Of a stretch of 64,000 nucleotides of DNA, positions 44,505-52,359 are shown piece after piece. This stretch comes from Streptomyces hygroscopicus (GTDB lineage: Bacteria > Actinomycetota > Actinomycetes > Streptomycetales > Streptomycetaceae), in the NCBI GenBank assembly GCA_002021875.1, contig CP018627.1:496001-560000 (forward strand). The letters run 5' to 3'. The notes beneath the pieces are model-generated. The model ran no database searches. It was not told the DNA's origin and saw only the letters and a program-made list of their open reading frames with translations. Both the position numbers and the translations under genes were made by a program. How positions within the stretch are numbered: position 1 is the stretch's first letter; every line of letters begins with the position of its first letter.

Positions 44505-45331
44505 GCGGCCGGATCCCCTGGCCGGTGCCCGAACCGCACCTGCCCTCCGGCGTCCACCCGGCACTGGCCGCGGCGACCCGCGCCGCCACGGACGCGTTCC
44601 GCGCCGCACGCGAGGCGTACGACCGGGCCCAGCTGGCCGAGAAGGTGCAGGTCGGCGCGGACGGTACGCCCACGATGCGGCTGGACATCCTGGTGGACAC
44701 CGCGATCGCCGAGGTCGTGAACGCCCACCGGATCAATCTGCTCAGCGAGGAGCTGGGCCACATCGACAACGGCTCAGCCGTCACACTGGTCACCGACCCG
44801 GTGGACGGCACGGCGAACGCCGCCTCCGGTGTCCCCCTGTCCGCGTTCGCGGGTGTCGTCGCGGTGGACGGAGTGCCGACGGAGGCGCTGACCAGCTGGC
44901 TGGACACCGGGCGCTGCTGGCACACGGTGGCGGGCCAGCCGTCGCCGTACCGCACAAACGGCCGTACGGAGCTGGACGGTGCGGCGGTGAGTCTGCTGCG
45001 CCCACAGGCCCATATCGCCGACGCGTGGTGGCGGGTGGCGACACGGGCGGCCAGGATCCGCATCCTGTCGACGAGTTGCCTGGAAGCGGTGCTGGTGGCC
45101 GAGGGGTCGACGGACGCGTTCGCCGACGCCGGCTCCGACACCCACCGGATCGTGGACCTGGCGGCCGCGATGGTGACGGTCCCCGCGGCGGGCGGCGCGG
45201 TGATCGATGTGCACGGCCGACCGCTGGAGATCGATCCCGACCTCACCCGCCGCTGGTCGGGTGTGGTGGCGGCGACCCCGCGGCTCGCGGAGGAACTGGC
45301 GGAGACCATCCGCGGAACGGAGGACCGATGA
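44501..45331 (+). CDS. Inositol-monophosphatase-family phosphatase
   Basis: 276 residues. Metal motifs of the IMPase/CysQ superfamily: LLSEELG with the acidic pair, then TDPVDGTANAASG, and a third Asp in THRIVDLAAAM. Expected to be a Mg-dependent, Li-sensitive phosphatase acting on a sugar or nucleotide phosphate. Translationally coupled to the PhnM-like stump and to the PhnZ-type gene, so it may dephosphorylate an intermediate in phosphonate or phosphate-ester breakdown (inference). Confidence 0.8.
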   Translation: MSGRIPWPVPEPHLPSGVHPALAAATRAATDAFRAAREAYDRAQLAEKVQVGADGTPTMRLDILVDTAIAEVVNAHRINLLSEELGHIDNGSAVTLVTDPVDGTANAASGVPLSAFAGVVAVDGVPTEALTSWLDTGRCWHTVAGQPSPYRTNGRTELDGAAVSLLRPQAHIADAWWRVATRAARIRILSTSCLEAVLVAEGSTDAFADAGSDTHRIVDLAAAMVTVPAAGGAVIDVHGRPLEIDPDLTRRWSGVVAATPRLAEELAETIRGTEDR

Positions 45332-45906
45332 CCAGCGGTGTTCCCGCTGCCCCGCTCACGGACGAGGAGCTGACCTCACTCGTCGAGGGCCTCGCGGGCC
45401 TGCCGTACGGCGGGGAGGCCGTCGACCAGCGGACCCATGCGCTGCAGACGGCGTGGCTGGCGAGGGACGCGGGCGCGGACGACGAGCTGGTGGTGGCCGC
45501 GGCGCTGCACGACATCGGCCGGGCCCGGACCGGCCGGGCCCGGCCGGTCCGGGCCGAACACCCGGGGCTGCCGCACGAGGTGGCGGGCGCCGAGTTCGCC
45601 CGGCGTCGGGTGAGCGAACGGGCGGCGTGGGTCATCGCCCAGCACGTACCGGCCAAGCGCTATCTGGTGGCGACCGATCCGGCGTACCACGCCCTGCTCA
45701 GCCCGGCGTCGATCGCCTCTCTGAAGGTCCAGGGCGGCCCGATGGACGAGCGCGAGGCGGCGGAGTTCGCGGCGCATCCGCTGTCCGCGGACGCGGTCGC
45801 GCAACGCCGCAGGGACGACGCGGCAAAGGATCCGGACGGCCCGCGGCTCACGATGCCGGACCTCCTGGCGGCCCACGCCCGCTGCGTCGCGGTGCGGCGG
45901 ACCTGA
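45328..45906 (+). CDS. PhnZ-type HD-domain diiron oxygenase
   Basis: 192 residues. Strong by-eye match to PhnZ, the mixed-valent diiron enzyme that oxidatively splits 2-amino-1-hydroxyethylphosphonate to glycine and phosphate. The metal ligands expected from PhnZ are present: His in QRTHALQ, His-Asp in AALHDIG, His in LPHEVAG, His in IAQHVPAKRYL, and a late Asp in RRRDD. The gating pair Tyr/Glu is Y27 and E30 (YGGE). HVPAKRYL and QGGPMDE are nearly identical to PhnZ. The usual partner PhnY/TmpA, a 2-oxoglutarate hydroxylase, is not in the window. The start overlaps the phosphatase stop by 4 bp. Confidence 0.85.
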   Translation: MTSGVPAAPLTDEELTSLVEGLAGLPYGGEAVDQRTHALQTAWLARDAGADDELVVAAALHDIGRARTGRARPVRAEHPGLPHEVAGAEFARRRVSERAAWVIAQHVPAKRYLVATDPAYHALLSPASIASLKVQGGPMDEREAAEFAAHPLSADAVAQRRRDDAAKDPDGPRLTMPDLLAAHARCVAVRRT

Positions 45907-45915
45907 CGTCGGTGG

Positions 45916-45953
45916 CGCCCCGGGGGCAGGCCGCTCGGCCTGCCCCCGGGGCG
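45916..45953. terminator. Perfect 18-bp stem-loop terminator
   Basis: Arms CGCCCCGGGGGCAGGCCG and its exact complement with a CT loop, 9 bp after the PhnZ-type gene and before the convergent TetR gene. No T-tract; probably works for both strands. Confidence 0.85.
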
Positions 45954-45997
45954 TTGTGCGCTTGGTCGACGAAGCGATGAGCGTCTGCTCTCGCGGC

Positions 45998-46567
45998 CTA
46001 GCTTCCCGACGTCGCCGAGAGGGCACGCAGGTCGTCGAAGGCTCGGGAGAGATGCGCGTCCAGGCTCTGTGAGGGGTCGTCGATCCAGGCCCCGGCCGCT
46101 TGGTGAAAGGCGGCCCAGCCGGTCTGAGCGGCCAGACCGGCCAGCCGGTCGGCGACACCGCGCTGCCGCAGCGCCTCCGCTACGGCTTCGGTGAGCGACG
46201 CGGCCTTGGCCAACTCGCGTTCGCGGAGCGCTGGTGTTTTGGCGATGACTTCCAGCCGCGGTTCGGAGAACGGGCGGTTCTCCTCCAGGATCCGTCCGGC
46301 TTCCCGGAAGGCGCGGAGCAGTATCTCGAGGGGCCGCAGACCATCGGGCGCTTCGGTCACCGATCGCATCAGCTCCGCGCGCAGGTCGGCTTCGCCGTGG
46401 AAGAGCACCTCGCGCTTGTCCGGGAAGTGCCGGAAGAACGTGCGCTCGTTGACGCCGGCCCGGGCCGCGATCTCAGCCGTGGTGGTCTGGTCGAACCCCC
46501 GTTCCCGGTACAGCTCCAGCGCCGCCTGCTGAAGACGGCGGCGCGCTTCCAGTCCGCTCCGTGGCAC
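45998..46567 (-). CDS. TetR-family regulator
   Basis: 189 residues. N-terminal HTH (RRLQQAALELYRERGFDQ, TTAEIAARAGVNERTFFRHF, then DKREVLF) and a helical ligand domain with a MftR-like C-terminus (LAAQTGWAAFHQAAGAW). Divergent from an NAD-dependent epimerase-type gene. The 125-bp gap holds four copies of a 13-bp near-palindrome that is almost certainly its operator, so it likely represses both itself and the neighbour. Confidence 0.88.
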   Translation of the reverse strand: MPRSGLEARRRLQQAALELYRERGFDQTTTAEIAARAGVNERTFFRHFPDKREVLFHGEADLRAELMRSVTEAPDGLRPLEILLRAFREAGRILEENRPFSEPRLEVIAKTPALRERELAKAASLTEAVAEALRQRGVADRLAGLAAQTGWAAFHQAAGAWIDDPSQSLDAHLSRAFDDLRALSATSGS

Positions 46568-46588
46568 GCCCCCAGCCTATCGCGTTAT

Positions 46589-46672
46589 GTCAGTGACCGA
46601 CACCACATTGCGCCAGTGACTGGCACTACGCGTAGAGTCAGCGACTGGCGCTAAGTAGTGCCAGTCACTGAC
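46589..46672. promoter_or_regulatory. Array of four TetR-type operator sites
   Basis: Consensus GYCAGTGACTGGC. Copies: GTCAGTGACCGAC (46589-46601), GCCAGTGACTGGC (46612-46624, perfect 6-1-6 palindrome), GTCAGCGACTGGC (46637-46649), and the reverse complement GCCAGTCACTGAC (46660-46672). Starts are 23, 25 and 23 bp apart, close to two helix turns, so dimers could bind on about the same face of the DNA. The array fills the divergent promoter between the TetR and epimerase genes. Confidence 0.8.
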
Positions 46673-46692
46673 GTTACCTGGGAGAGCGTTTC

Positions 46693-47604
46693 ATGCATGT
46701 CTTCGTTACCGGCGGTTCCGGCCTGACCGGCCCCGCCATCGTCGCCGAGCTCGTCGCGGCCGGCCACACCGTCACCGGTCTGGCGCGCTCGGATGCCGCC
46801 GCCGCCCGGCTGGAGTCGCTGGGCGCCACACCGCACCCCGGCTCCCTGGACGACCTCGGCAGCCTGCGGAGCGGCGCCGAAGCCGCCGACGGCGTCCTGC
46901 ACATGGCCTTCGGCGGCGACTTCGCCGACCCCGACGACATGATGCGGCGCGACCGGACCGCGATCGAGACGCTCGGCCGAGCCCTGGAAGACTCGGGCAA
47001 GCCGTTCGTCAGCACCTCCGGCACGCTGGTCATGCCCCTCGGCCGGGAGACCACCGAGAAGGACGAGCCCGACCCGGCCGGGATCGCCGGATTCCGGATC
47101 CCGGGCGAGCGAGCGTGCCTGGGCTTCGCCGCCCGGGGAGTACGCACGAGCGTGGTCCGGCTCGCTCCCACCGTCCACGGCCCCGGGGACTACGGCTTCA
47201 TCGGCATGCTCGTCGCCACCGCGCGAAAGACGGGCAGGTCGGCCTACGTCGGCGACGGCGGCAATCGGTGGCCCGCGGTGCATCGGCTCGACGCGGCGAG
47301 CCTGTTCCGCCTGGCATTGGAGAAGGCTCCCGCGGGCAGCGTGCTGCACGGGGTGGCCGAAAGCGGCGTCACCTTCAAGAGCATCGCGGAGACGATCGCC
47401 CGAGCCCTGAATCTGCCCGTGGTCTCGCTGACCCCGGACGAGGCTGCCGGGCACTTCGTAAGCCCGTTCATGGCCACCGTCTACGGCATCGACGCGCCCG
47501 TCTCCAGCTCTCACACCCAGGAGCTGCTCGGCTGGTCGCCCACCCACCCGACACTGCTCGACGACCTGGAGCACGGCGATTACTTCGCCACGCCGGCCTC
47601 CTGA
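46693..47604 (+). CDS. NAD-dependent epimerase/dehydratase-family (extended SDR) protein
   Basis: 303 residues. Rossmann start HVFVTGGSGLTGPAIV with an atypical-SDR TGxxGxxG-like motif. The usual YxxxK is not obvious; FRIPGERACLGFAAR lies where it would be, so this is an atypical member. Substrate unknown. ATG 46693 has GGGAG just upstream and lies 21 bp from the last TetR-type operator. Confidence 0.82.
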   Translation: MHVFVTGGSGLTGPAIVAELVAAGHTVTGLARSDAAAARLESLGATPHPGSLDDLGSLRSGAEAADGVLHMAFGGDFADPDDMMRRDRTAIETLGRALEDSGKPFVSTSGTLVMPLGRETTEKDEPDPAGIAGFRIPGERACLGFAARGVRTSVVRLAPTVHGPGDYGFIGMLVATARKTGRSAYVGDGGNRWPAVHRLDAASLFRLALEKAPAGSVLHGVAESGVTFKSIAETIARALNLPVVSLTPDEAAGHFVSPFMATVYGIDAPVSSSHTQELLGWSPTHPTLLDDLEHGDYFATPAS

Positions 47605-47631
47605 CCACCTCGCACCGGGGCGGACAAGACG

Positions 47632-47922
47632 TCAGCGGAACCAGACCAATACGGGGACGCGGATCTCGCGGAGTTCGGGGAGTACGACGTACTCGAAAAC
47701 GATCGGCTCCCCGCCGATCTGCAGGCTGTACCGGGCGCCGAGGTCGTCCATCGGGTCGCCCGGCGGCCGCCGGCCGCGGTCGATCGCGCCACCGACCTCG
47801 AGGGCCAACGCGCCGAGGAAGTTCACCACCTTCTTGGAAAGGTCCGGTGGCATGTCGAGCAGCGTCTGCGCGGGGATCTCCTCGGTCCACACCGCCCAGC
47901 CGCGGCGCGGCTGGGCGGTCAT
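47632..47922 (-). CDS. RelE/ParE-like toxin candidate
   Basis: 96 residues starting at ATG 47922, overlapping the stop of the upstream small gene by 4 bp. Features include an N-terminal helix region (QTLLDMPPDLSKKVVNFLGA) and C-terminal strands (IVFEYVVLPELREIRVPVLV) in the order helix-helix-strand typical of RelE/ParE fold mRNA interferases or gyrase inhibitors. No catalytic residues can be named. The partner gene order (antitoxin first, 4-bp overlap) fits a type II toxin-antitoxin module. Confidence 0.5.
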   Translation of the reverse strand: MTAQPRRGWAVWTEEIPAQTLLDMPPDLSKKVVNFLGALALEVGGAIDRGRRPPGDPMDDLGARYSLQIGGEPIVFEYVVLPELREIRVPVLVWFR

Positions 47923-48203
47923 CGACTGATTCCCTCGAGCTGGTCGGCGAGGGCCTCCACGGAGACCAGGCGGGTGCCGGCGGCGGCGTTGGAACGGCTC
48001 TCCGCCGCGCCGGGGGCGCTGTCGAGCATGGCCGCCTTCCACCACTTGCGCATGATGCCGGGGACGGTCTCCTCTTCAGCGGCCAGGACCTCGGCGTAGA
48101 AGTGGGCCCGGTTCGCTCCGGTCAGCGCATCGCCGATGCCGTTGATCGTGTTCGGGATCGCCGGGATCCTGCGGTCAGTGGGGTGTTCGGGCTGTGCGCT
48201 CAT
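47919..48203 (-). CDS. DUF6247-like small protein, antitoxin candidate
   Basis: 94 residues. Central part INGIGDALTGANRAHFYAEV followed by AEEETVPGIMRKWWKAAML resembles the actinomycete DUF6247 family, small proteins often found before RelE/ParE-like genes. Upstream partner of the toxin candidate. No clear DNA-binding motif, but the N-terminal PTDRRIPAIPNT could be flexible. Function as antitoxin is inferred from context. Confidence 0.5.
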   Translation of the reverse strand: MSAQPEHPTDRRIPAIPNTINGIGDALTGANRAHFYAEVLAAEEETVPGIMRKWWKAAMLDSAPGAAESRSNAAAGTRLVSVEALADQLEGISR

Positions 48204-48384
48204 CTCCGAGTTCCCTTCCCCGCATCGGGTGTGACGTTCTGCGGCCCCAGTCGAGACGCCTTCGCTCGGGCTCGGGTCATTCTCTCGCAGGACGTGCGCC
48301 CCATGGGGCGCAGTGGGAGATCAGGGTAGTCGGTGGGGCGCTCGGGAACGTGGCACCGCTCCCGAGCGCCGGCGCCGCGCGGCG

Positions 48385-48789
48385 TCAGCGAGCGCTGCCC
48401 ATGTTCCGGTCTGCCTCGGTGCCCTGCAGCATGAGGGTGGTCTCCTCGATGCGGCGGAAGCGCCCGTCCGGGGCGAACTCGCCGAAGAGGTAGACCTCCG
48501 TGCGCACGGTGGAGCCGTCGGTCTTCGCGACGTCGATGACATGACGGTCCGCGTAGAGGTTGCCCTGCACCAGTTCGTCGAGGACCTGGACCGATCCGCC
48601 GGCGACGATCGTGCGCAGGTGGGCGATGTGGGCCAGGAACTCGCCGCGGTCGTCCCAGCGGCCGTCGGTGCGCTGACGGTAGTCGGGGGTGAAGTGCCGG
48701 TCGGCGGCCTCGGCCAGGTCGAGGCCGGGCGTGAGGAGCAGGTCGGCAAGGGCCGCGGCGATGTCGGGGCGAGAGGTGGCGGTGGCCAT
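48385..48789 (-). CDS. SnoaL/NTF2-like protein
   Basis: 134 residues with the cone-like NTF2 fold pattern: HFTPDYRQRTDGRWDDRGEF then a C-terminal strand with FRRIEETTLML. Family members include ring cyclases, isomerases and ligand-binding proteins; no catalytic set can be assigned. ATG 48789 has GAAGGA upstream. Divergent from a MarR regulator with two operator-like palindromes between them, so probably under its control. Confidence 0.75.
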   Translation of the reverse strand: MATATSRPDIAAALADLLLTPGLDLAEAADRHFTPDYRQRTDGRWDDRGEFLAHIAHLRTIVAGGSVQVLDELVQGNLYADRHVIDVAKTDGSTVRTEVYLFGEFAPDGRFRRIEETTLMLQGTEADRNMGSAR

Positions 48790-48825
48790 GACGGTGTCCT
48801 TCGGTAGGTGGAAGCATCGAAAACC

Positions 48826-48880
48826 GCGTGCGCCGAGCACGCATCTGCACCGTACCGCATATTGCGTGCGCAGCGCACGC
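48826..48880. promoter_or_regulatory. Two MarR-type operators in a divergent promoter
   Basis: GCGTGCG-CAG-CGCACGC at 48864-48880 is perfectly symmetrical in 7-bp arms; a second, near-perfect copy GCGTGCG-CCG-AGCACGC lies at 48826-48842. Starts are 38 bp apart. They sit between the NTF2-like gene and the MarR gene and are the likely MarR target. Confidence 0.75.
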
Positions 48881-48893
48881 TAATCTGGGAGTC

Positions 48894-49355
48894 ATGCCGA
48901 ACGATGTGGGACACGAGATCGCCGACGCGCTGGGCACGCTGCTCAGGCGCAGCACCCGTGAGCAGATCTACCGACGCCTGACCGAGGGCCTGGGCGAGGC
49001 CGTGGACGAGGTCACCTACCCCGTACTCAGCGGCCTCGCCCGCACGGGCCCACGCAGCGCCGCGGGCCTCGCCGACGAGATCGGCCTGGACCGCTCCGGC
49101 GTCACCCGCCGCGCGACCCGCCTGGAGGAGGCCGGCCTGCTACGCCGTGAACCAGACCCCGCCGACCGGCGCGCCACTCTGCTCGCCCTGACCGAAACCG
49201 GGCGACAGGCCATCGAGACCACCCGGCAGCGCCTCGCCGCGCATATCGAGGACTCGCTCGCCTCCTGGCCACCCGGCGAGGCGCGGACCTTCGCCCGCCA
49301 ACTCCACCGCTTCGTCCACGACGGACCCTTCACCGAAGAGCGGCGAAGCGGATGA
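48894..49355 (+). CDS. MarR-family regulator
   Basis: 153 residues. Winged helix with the MarR pattern: YPVLSGLARTGPRSAAGLAD, DRSGVTRRATRLEEAGLL then DPADRRATLLALTETGRQ. ATG 48894 lies 13 bp after the symmetrical operator 48864-48880, consistent with autorepression of a nearly leaderless message. Divergent from the NTF2-like gene. Confidence 0.88.
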   Translation: MPNDVGHEIADALGTLLRRSTREQIYRRLTEGLGEAVDEVTYPVLSGLARTGPRSAAGLADEIGLDRSGVTRRATRLEEAGLLRREPDPADRRATLLALTETGRQAIETTRQRLAAHIEDSLASWPPGEARTFARQLHRFVHDGPFTEERRSG

Positions 49356-49374
49356 AACTCCCGCTGTCGGAGGC

Positions 49375-49908
49375 TCAGACCACCACGGGTCCAGCTCCGC
49401 GGATGAGATGGACGGTGAGCTGTGTTTCGGTGTTACTGGTGTTGACGGCGTGGATGAAGCCGTGGGCTGTGCGGTAGCGCCCCGTGCCTCCGGTGATGGC
49501 CAGGGTGATGTCACCGGGGCCGGCGCCGGTGATGGTGAACAATCCCTGCACGGTGAGCTGCCCCTCGGACAGCGAAAGAGTGATCTGACACTGCAGGTCA
49601 CTCGTATCCATGGGGCCGGTGCGGGTCGCTGTGCACGCCTCGTCGAATCGACCCACCGTGACGTTGGAACGAAAGAGGTCCCCACTGACGATGAGTTGGT
49701 CCCCTTGGCTGTTCCCGGGAGGAGCCACGTCGACGGAGTTGGTCTGAGTGGGCCTCGCCGTCAGAAGGAAGACCTCTTCACCATGGCGAGGCGGCAGGGG
49801 GCCGGTGGCGCCTGCGGCCGGTGCGGCGGCCACCGCCAGGGGCGCGCAGCACAGGGCGGCCGCCAGACCGGCGGCCGCGCTCAGAGCAGAACGTTTGACG
49901 TGGGGCAT
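49375..49908 (-). CDS. Secreted protein with allene-oxide-cyclase/dirigent-like barrel
   Basis: 177 residues. Signal peptide (LSAAAGLAAALCCAPLAVAAA). The mature part has an eight-strand barrel pattern ending in AITGGTGRYRTAHGFIH, the hallmark of the allene oxide cyclase barrel-like/dirigent-like proteins in actinomycetes. Two cysteines (EACTATR and LQCQIT) could form a disulfide. Function unknown; exported by Sec. Confidence 0.65.
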   Translation of the reverse strand: MPHVKRSALSAAAGLAAALCCAPLAVAAAPAAGATGPLPPRHGEEVFLLTARPTQTNSVDVAPPGNSQGDQLIVSGDLFRSNVTVGRFDEACTATRTGPMDTSDLQCQITLSLSEGQLTVQGLFTITGAGPGDITLAITGGTGRYRTAHGFIHAVNTSNTETQLTVHLIRGAGPVVV

Positions 49909-50164
49909 GGCGCTTCTCCCGCGAGAGCATGGGGCGGCCAGTGACCTCGTGCCACCTGAGGTGCCGATCCCAGGTCAGCATCCGGTGGGTGGCGCGCCAC
50001 AGCTACTTCAGCTGGGCATCCAGGTGATCACTGGCCAGCAGTCGCCGGGAACGGCGGGCAGAGAGACCCGGACACCAGTTCGCGAGACACAACGTAGGAG
50101 GTCAGGGCGGTCGGGACCACCGCACCGGGGCGGGCGGGCGCGTTCCGGTTGTAGATATATGCGA

Positions 50165-50260
50165 CTGTGACGCGCGGAACGCGTGCTTCCACGCTGCGGC
50201 CGTGCCACACTGAGGTTGGCCCTCACCGCATCCCCCGTCGGTGAGGGCCACTTTCGTTTC
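50165..50260 (+). ncRNA. Candidate small RNA with promoter and intrinsic terminator
   Basis: An AT-rich promoter-like element (GTTGTAGATATATGCG, about 50147-50162) precedes a stretch with a short stem ACGCG/CGCGT (50170-50184) and ends in a strong stem GGCCCTCACCG/CGGTGAGGGCC (50218-50249) followed by TTTCGTTTC. The size would be about 90 nt. No cloverleaf or known RNA family was recognised. Confidence 0.4.
50218..50249 (+). terminator. Intrinsic terminator with T-rich tail
   Basis: Perfect 11-bp stem GGCCCTCACCG with its complement, 10-base loop, and an ACTTTCGTTTC tail. Directed to the right; it has no protein gene before it on the plus strand, which is why a small RNA is proposed. Confidence 0.7.
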
Positions 50261-50441
50261 CCGGCCCCGGAAGCCGGTGATGAAGCTTCAATTCCGCTCT
50301 GCTCGCAGTTCCGTGAACCCCTTGAGACGCGGACACAGGTAGGGGCTTCCCCACCTCGCTCCGGGGGCTTGTCGGAGTGTTTGAGGCCGACGCCGCATGA
50401 TCCGCTGTGTGCACGAACATCGTGCGAGAGAAGGCGGACAG

Positions 50442-51125
50442 GTGAAGGCTCGAATCGGATATTCCGCGTGGGTGGCGGGTGTGGTGCAGTTCTTCGCGGT
50501 CCACTGGTTCGTCGAGTCGGCCTGGGCGCGACCGTACAGCTGGGCATGGAACAACATCAGCGACTTGGGAAACGCTCACTGCGCTCTGCAGCCCGATCCC
50601 GAGCCACGCTATGTCTGCTCACCTGAACACGCCGCGATGAACGCCTCGTTCATCGCACTGGGAACGCTGCTCGTCATCGGCACCGCCCTGACCGGCACTC
50701 TGTGGCGCCGAGGCTCCGCCTCGACCGTGACCCGACTTCTGTTGGCCGGCGCCGGCGTGGGTTTCGTCCTGGCCGGGCTGGCGCCCGCGGACGTCCACGA
50801 GAACCAGCACGTCCTGGGCGCCCTGCTCATCATGGGAACGGGCAACGTCGGACTTCTTCTGACAGGAGCCAGGCTGGCGGATGATGTTCCGGGGCCCCTG
50901 CGCCGGGTGACCAGTTTGCTGGGAATCACCGCGCTCACGGCCTTCGGGCTCTTTCTCTCCCGCCACTATCTCGGCCTCGGCATGGGAGGCATGGAGCGGG
51001 TCGCGGCCTTTCCCCTCTTGGCGTGGGCGCTGGTTGCCGGCAGCCGCGGCTTGTTCCGCCAGAAGACCCGTACGCCGGACACCGCGCCGGAATCGCGTAT
51101 CGCGCGGGCGCCCCACGGACAATGA
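50442..51125 (+). CDS. DUF998-type membrane protein
   Basis: 227 residues from GTG 50442, with AGAGAAGG 6 bp upstream. About six membrane helices (FIALGTLLVIGTALTGTLW, TRLLLAGAGVGFVLAGLAP, and others) with the DUF998 look: NNISDLGNAHC near the first loop and APADVHENQHVLGA in the middle. Function of the family is unknown. Single gene before an amidohydrolase fragment. Confidence 0.78.
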   Translation: MKARIGYSAWVAGVVQFFAVHWFVESAWARPYSWAWNNISDLGNAHCALQPDPEPRYVCSPEHAAMNASFIALGTLLVIGTALTGTLWRRGSASTVTRLLLAGAGVGFVLAGLAPADVHENQHVLGALLIMGTGNVGLLLTGARLADDVPGPLRRVTSLLGITALTAFGLFLSRHYLGLGMGGMERVAAFPLLAWALVAGSRGLFRQKTRTPDTAPESRIARAPHGQ

Positions 51126-51131
51126 GACGTC

Positions 51132-51407
51132 CTGGCCGACTTCCGGCTCGACCGGCGCGGCGCCGTAGGTGCGGCCTGTTCCAACGGCAGGGTCACGTCA
51201 GAGGTCGAATGGCTGGTACGCGCCGGCCTGTCGGCGGAAGCAGCTCTCGGGGCGGCATCGTGGGCGGCCAGAGCCTGGCTGGGGCTGCCCGGACTGGTCG
51301 ATGGAGGCCCCGCCGACCTCGTCGCCTATGACACCGACCCGACCCTCGACAGCTCGGTTCTGGCCCATCCCCGTCGCATCATTCTGCGCGGCCGAGTCAT
51401 CATCTGA
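51132..51407 (+). pseudogene. Amidohydrolase, C-terminal fragment
   Basis: A frame with no good start encodes about 91 residues typical of the end of imidazolonepropionase/prolidase-like amidohydrolases: EVEWLVRAGLSAEAALGAAS, then GGPADLVAYDTDPTLDSS and HPRRIILRGRVII before the stop at 51405-51407. The catalytic barrel is absent. It begins right after the DUF998-type gene, so a deletion probably joined the two. Confidence 0.7.
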
Positions 51408-51455
51408 GGGGCGAGCTGTCAGCTGTGTGTGCGGTGTGCACGGCCGGAGCTGCGC

Positions 51456-52283
51456 CTACCGACGTGCGGGGACCGTTCGCGACACCCGCAGCTCCGTGAG
51501 ATACCGCTTGGTGACCTGGCCTCCGTACCGCCTGTCGATCAGCCCGGCGATGCACTCCAGCAGCCCCTCCCTGGCCCGCGGCGACAGCGCCCGGTGGCCG
51601 GAGTAGGTCCGCAGCACCGCCAGGTACTCCGCCGTGGTGTACGTCAGGTCCCACTCGTAGCGCCGGAAGTCGACGGGTCCGAACCGGCCGCTGCGTGCGA
51701 CCTCATCCGCGTGATCCGAGGTATCGACGTCCGCTGCGGCCGGAAGCCGCAGCCCCGGCGGGGTGGCCGGATCGAAGCACTCGTAACAGTCCTGGACCTC
51801 GACGAAGAACTCTTCGCTACCGCCCGCCACATGCTGCGTGGCGACGACGGCGAGGGCGCCACCGGGGCGCAGCGCGTCGGCGGCCTTTGCCATTCGCACC
51901 GCCGGATCGATCCAGTGGAAGGCCGTCGCCGAGACGACCGCGTCGAACGGCTCCTCCGGCAGTGGCCAGGTCTCGAAGTCCGCCGTCACGATCTCCACCG
52001 CTTCGAACCGGGCCAGATTGCGCCGGGCGACCGCGGCCATGTCCGCGCCCAGCTCGACGGCCGTGATCCGGCAACCGCGCTCGGCGAGCGGCAAGGTCGC
52101 CTTGCCGGTACCTGCCCCTACTTCGAGGACACGACAGCCGGGGCCGGTGCCGGCCACCTCGGTGAGGTCGTCGAACAGCTCGGGCGGATACCCGGGCCTG
52201 GCCCGGTCGTACAGCTCCGCGTCCTCGTCGAAGCTCCGGCTCAGGTGGACACGGCGCGTTTCGTCAGGCGTGTCGTCGCGCAT
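51456..52283 (-). CDS. Class I SAM-dependent methyltransferase
   Basis: 275 residues. SAM-binding motif I is VLEVGAGTGKATLPLA, motif II TAVELGADM, and a FHWIDP element typical of UbiE/Methyltransf_11-type enzymes (TAFHWIDPAVR). Target unknown. Divergent from a small cupin gene with 76 bp in between. Confidence 0.83.
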   Translation of the reverse strand: MRDDTPDETRRVHLSRSFDEDAELYDRARPGYPPELFDDLTEVAGTGPGCRVLEVGAGTGKATLPLAERGCRITAVELGADMAAVARRNLARFEAVEIVTADFETWPLPEEPFDAVVSATAFHWIDPAVRMAKAADALRPGGALAVVATQHVAGGSEEFFVEVQDCYECFDPATPPGLRLPAAADVDTSDHADEVARSGRFGPVDFRRYEWDLTYTTAEYLAVLRTYSGHRALSPRAREGLLECIAGLIDRRYGGQVTKRYLTELRVSRTVPARR

Positions 52284-52359
52284 GGCAGCACACTAGGGCC
52301 TGGTCGGCGCGCATCAGGCGCGGATCGCGTCCACAAGAGCAACTGCTAGCGTCCGGCGT

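Larger units (their letters stand above)
49909..50441. other. 533-bp gene-free stretch, probable small RNA inside
   Basis: No protein gene is supported. It holds the promoter of the secreted protein gene on the left, a small RNA candidate at about 50165-50260, and the leader of the DUF998-type gene on the right. Confidence 0.55.

Noticed and set aside
46693..47604. Sugar-nucleotide epimerase function for the TetR-controlled SDR
   Set aside because: The canonical YxxxK is not visible, so only the superfamily was assigned.
50160..50260. tRNA gene at the small RNA candidate
   Set aside because: No acceptor stem, anticodon arm or CCA-compatible end could be folded; the only strong stem is the terminator.
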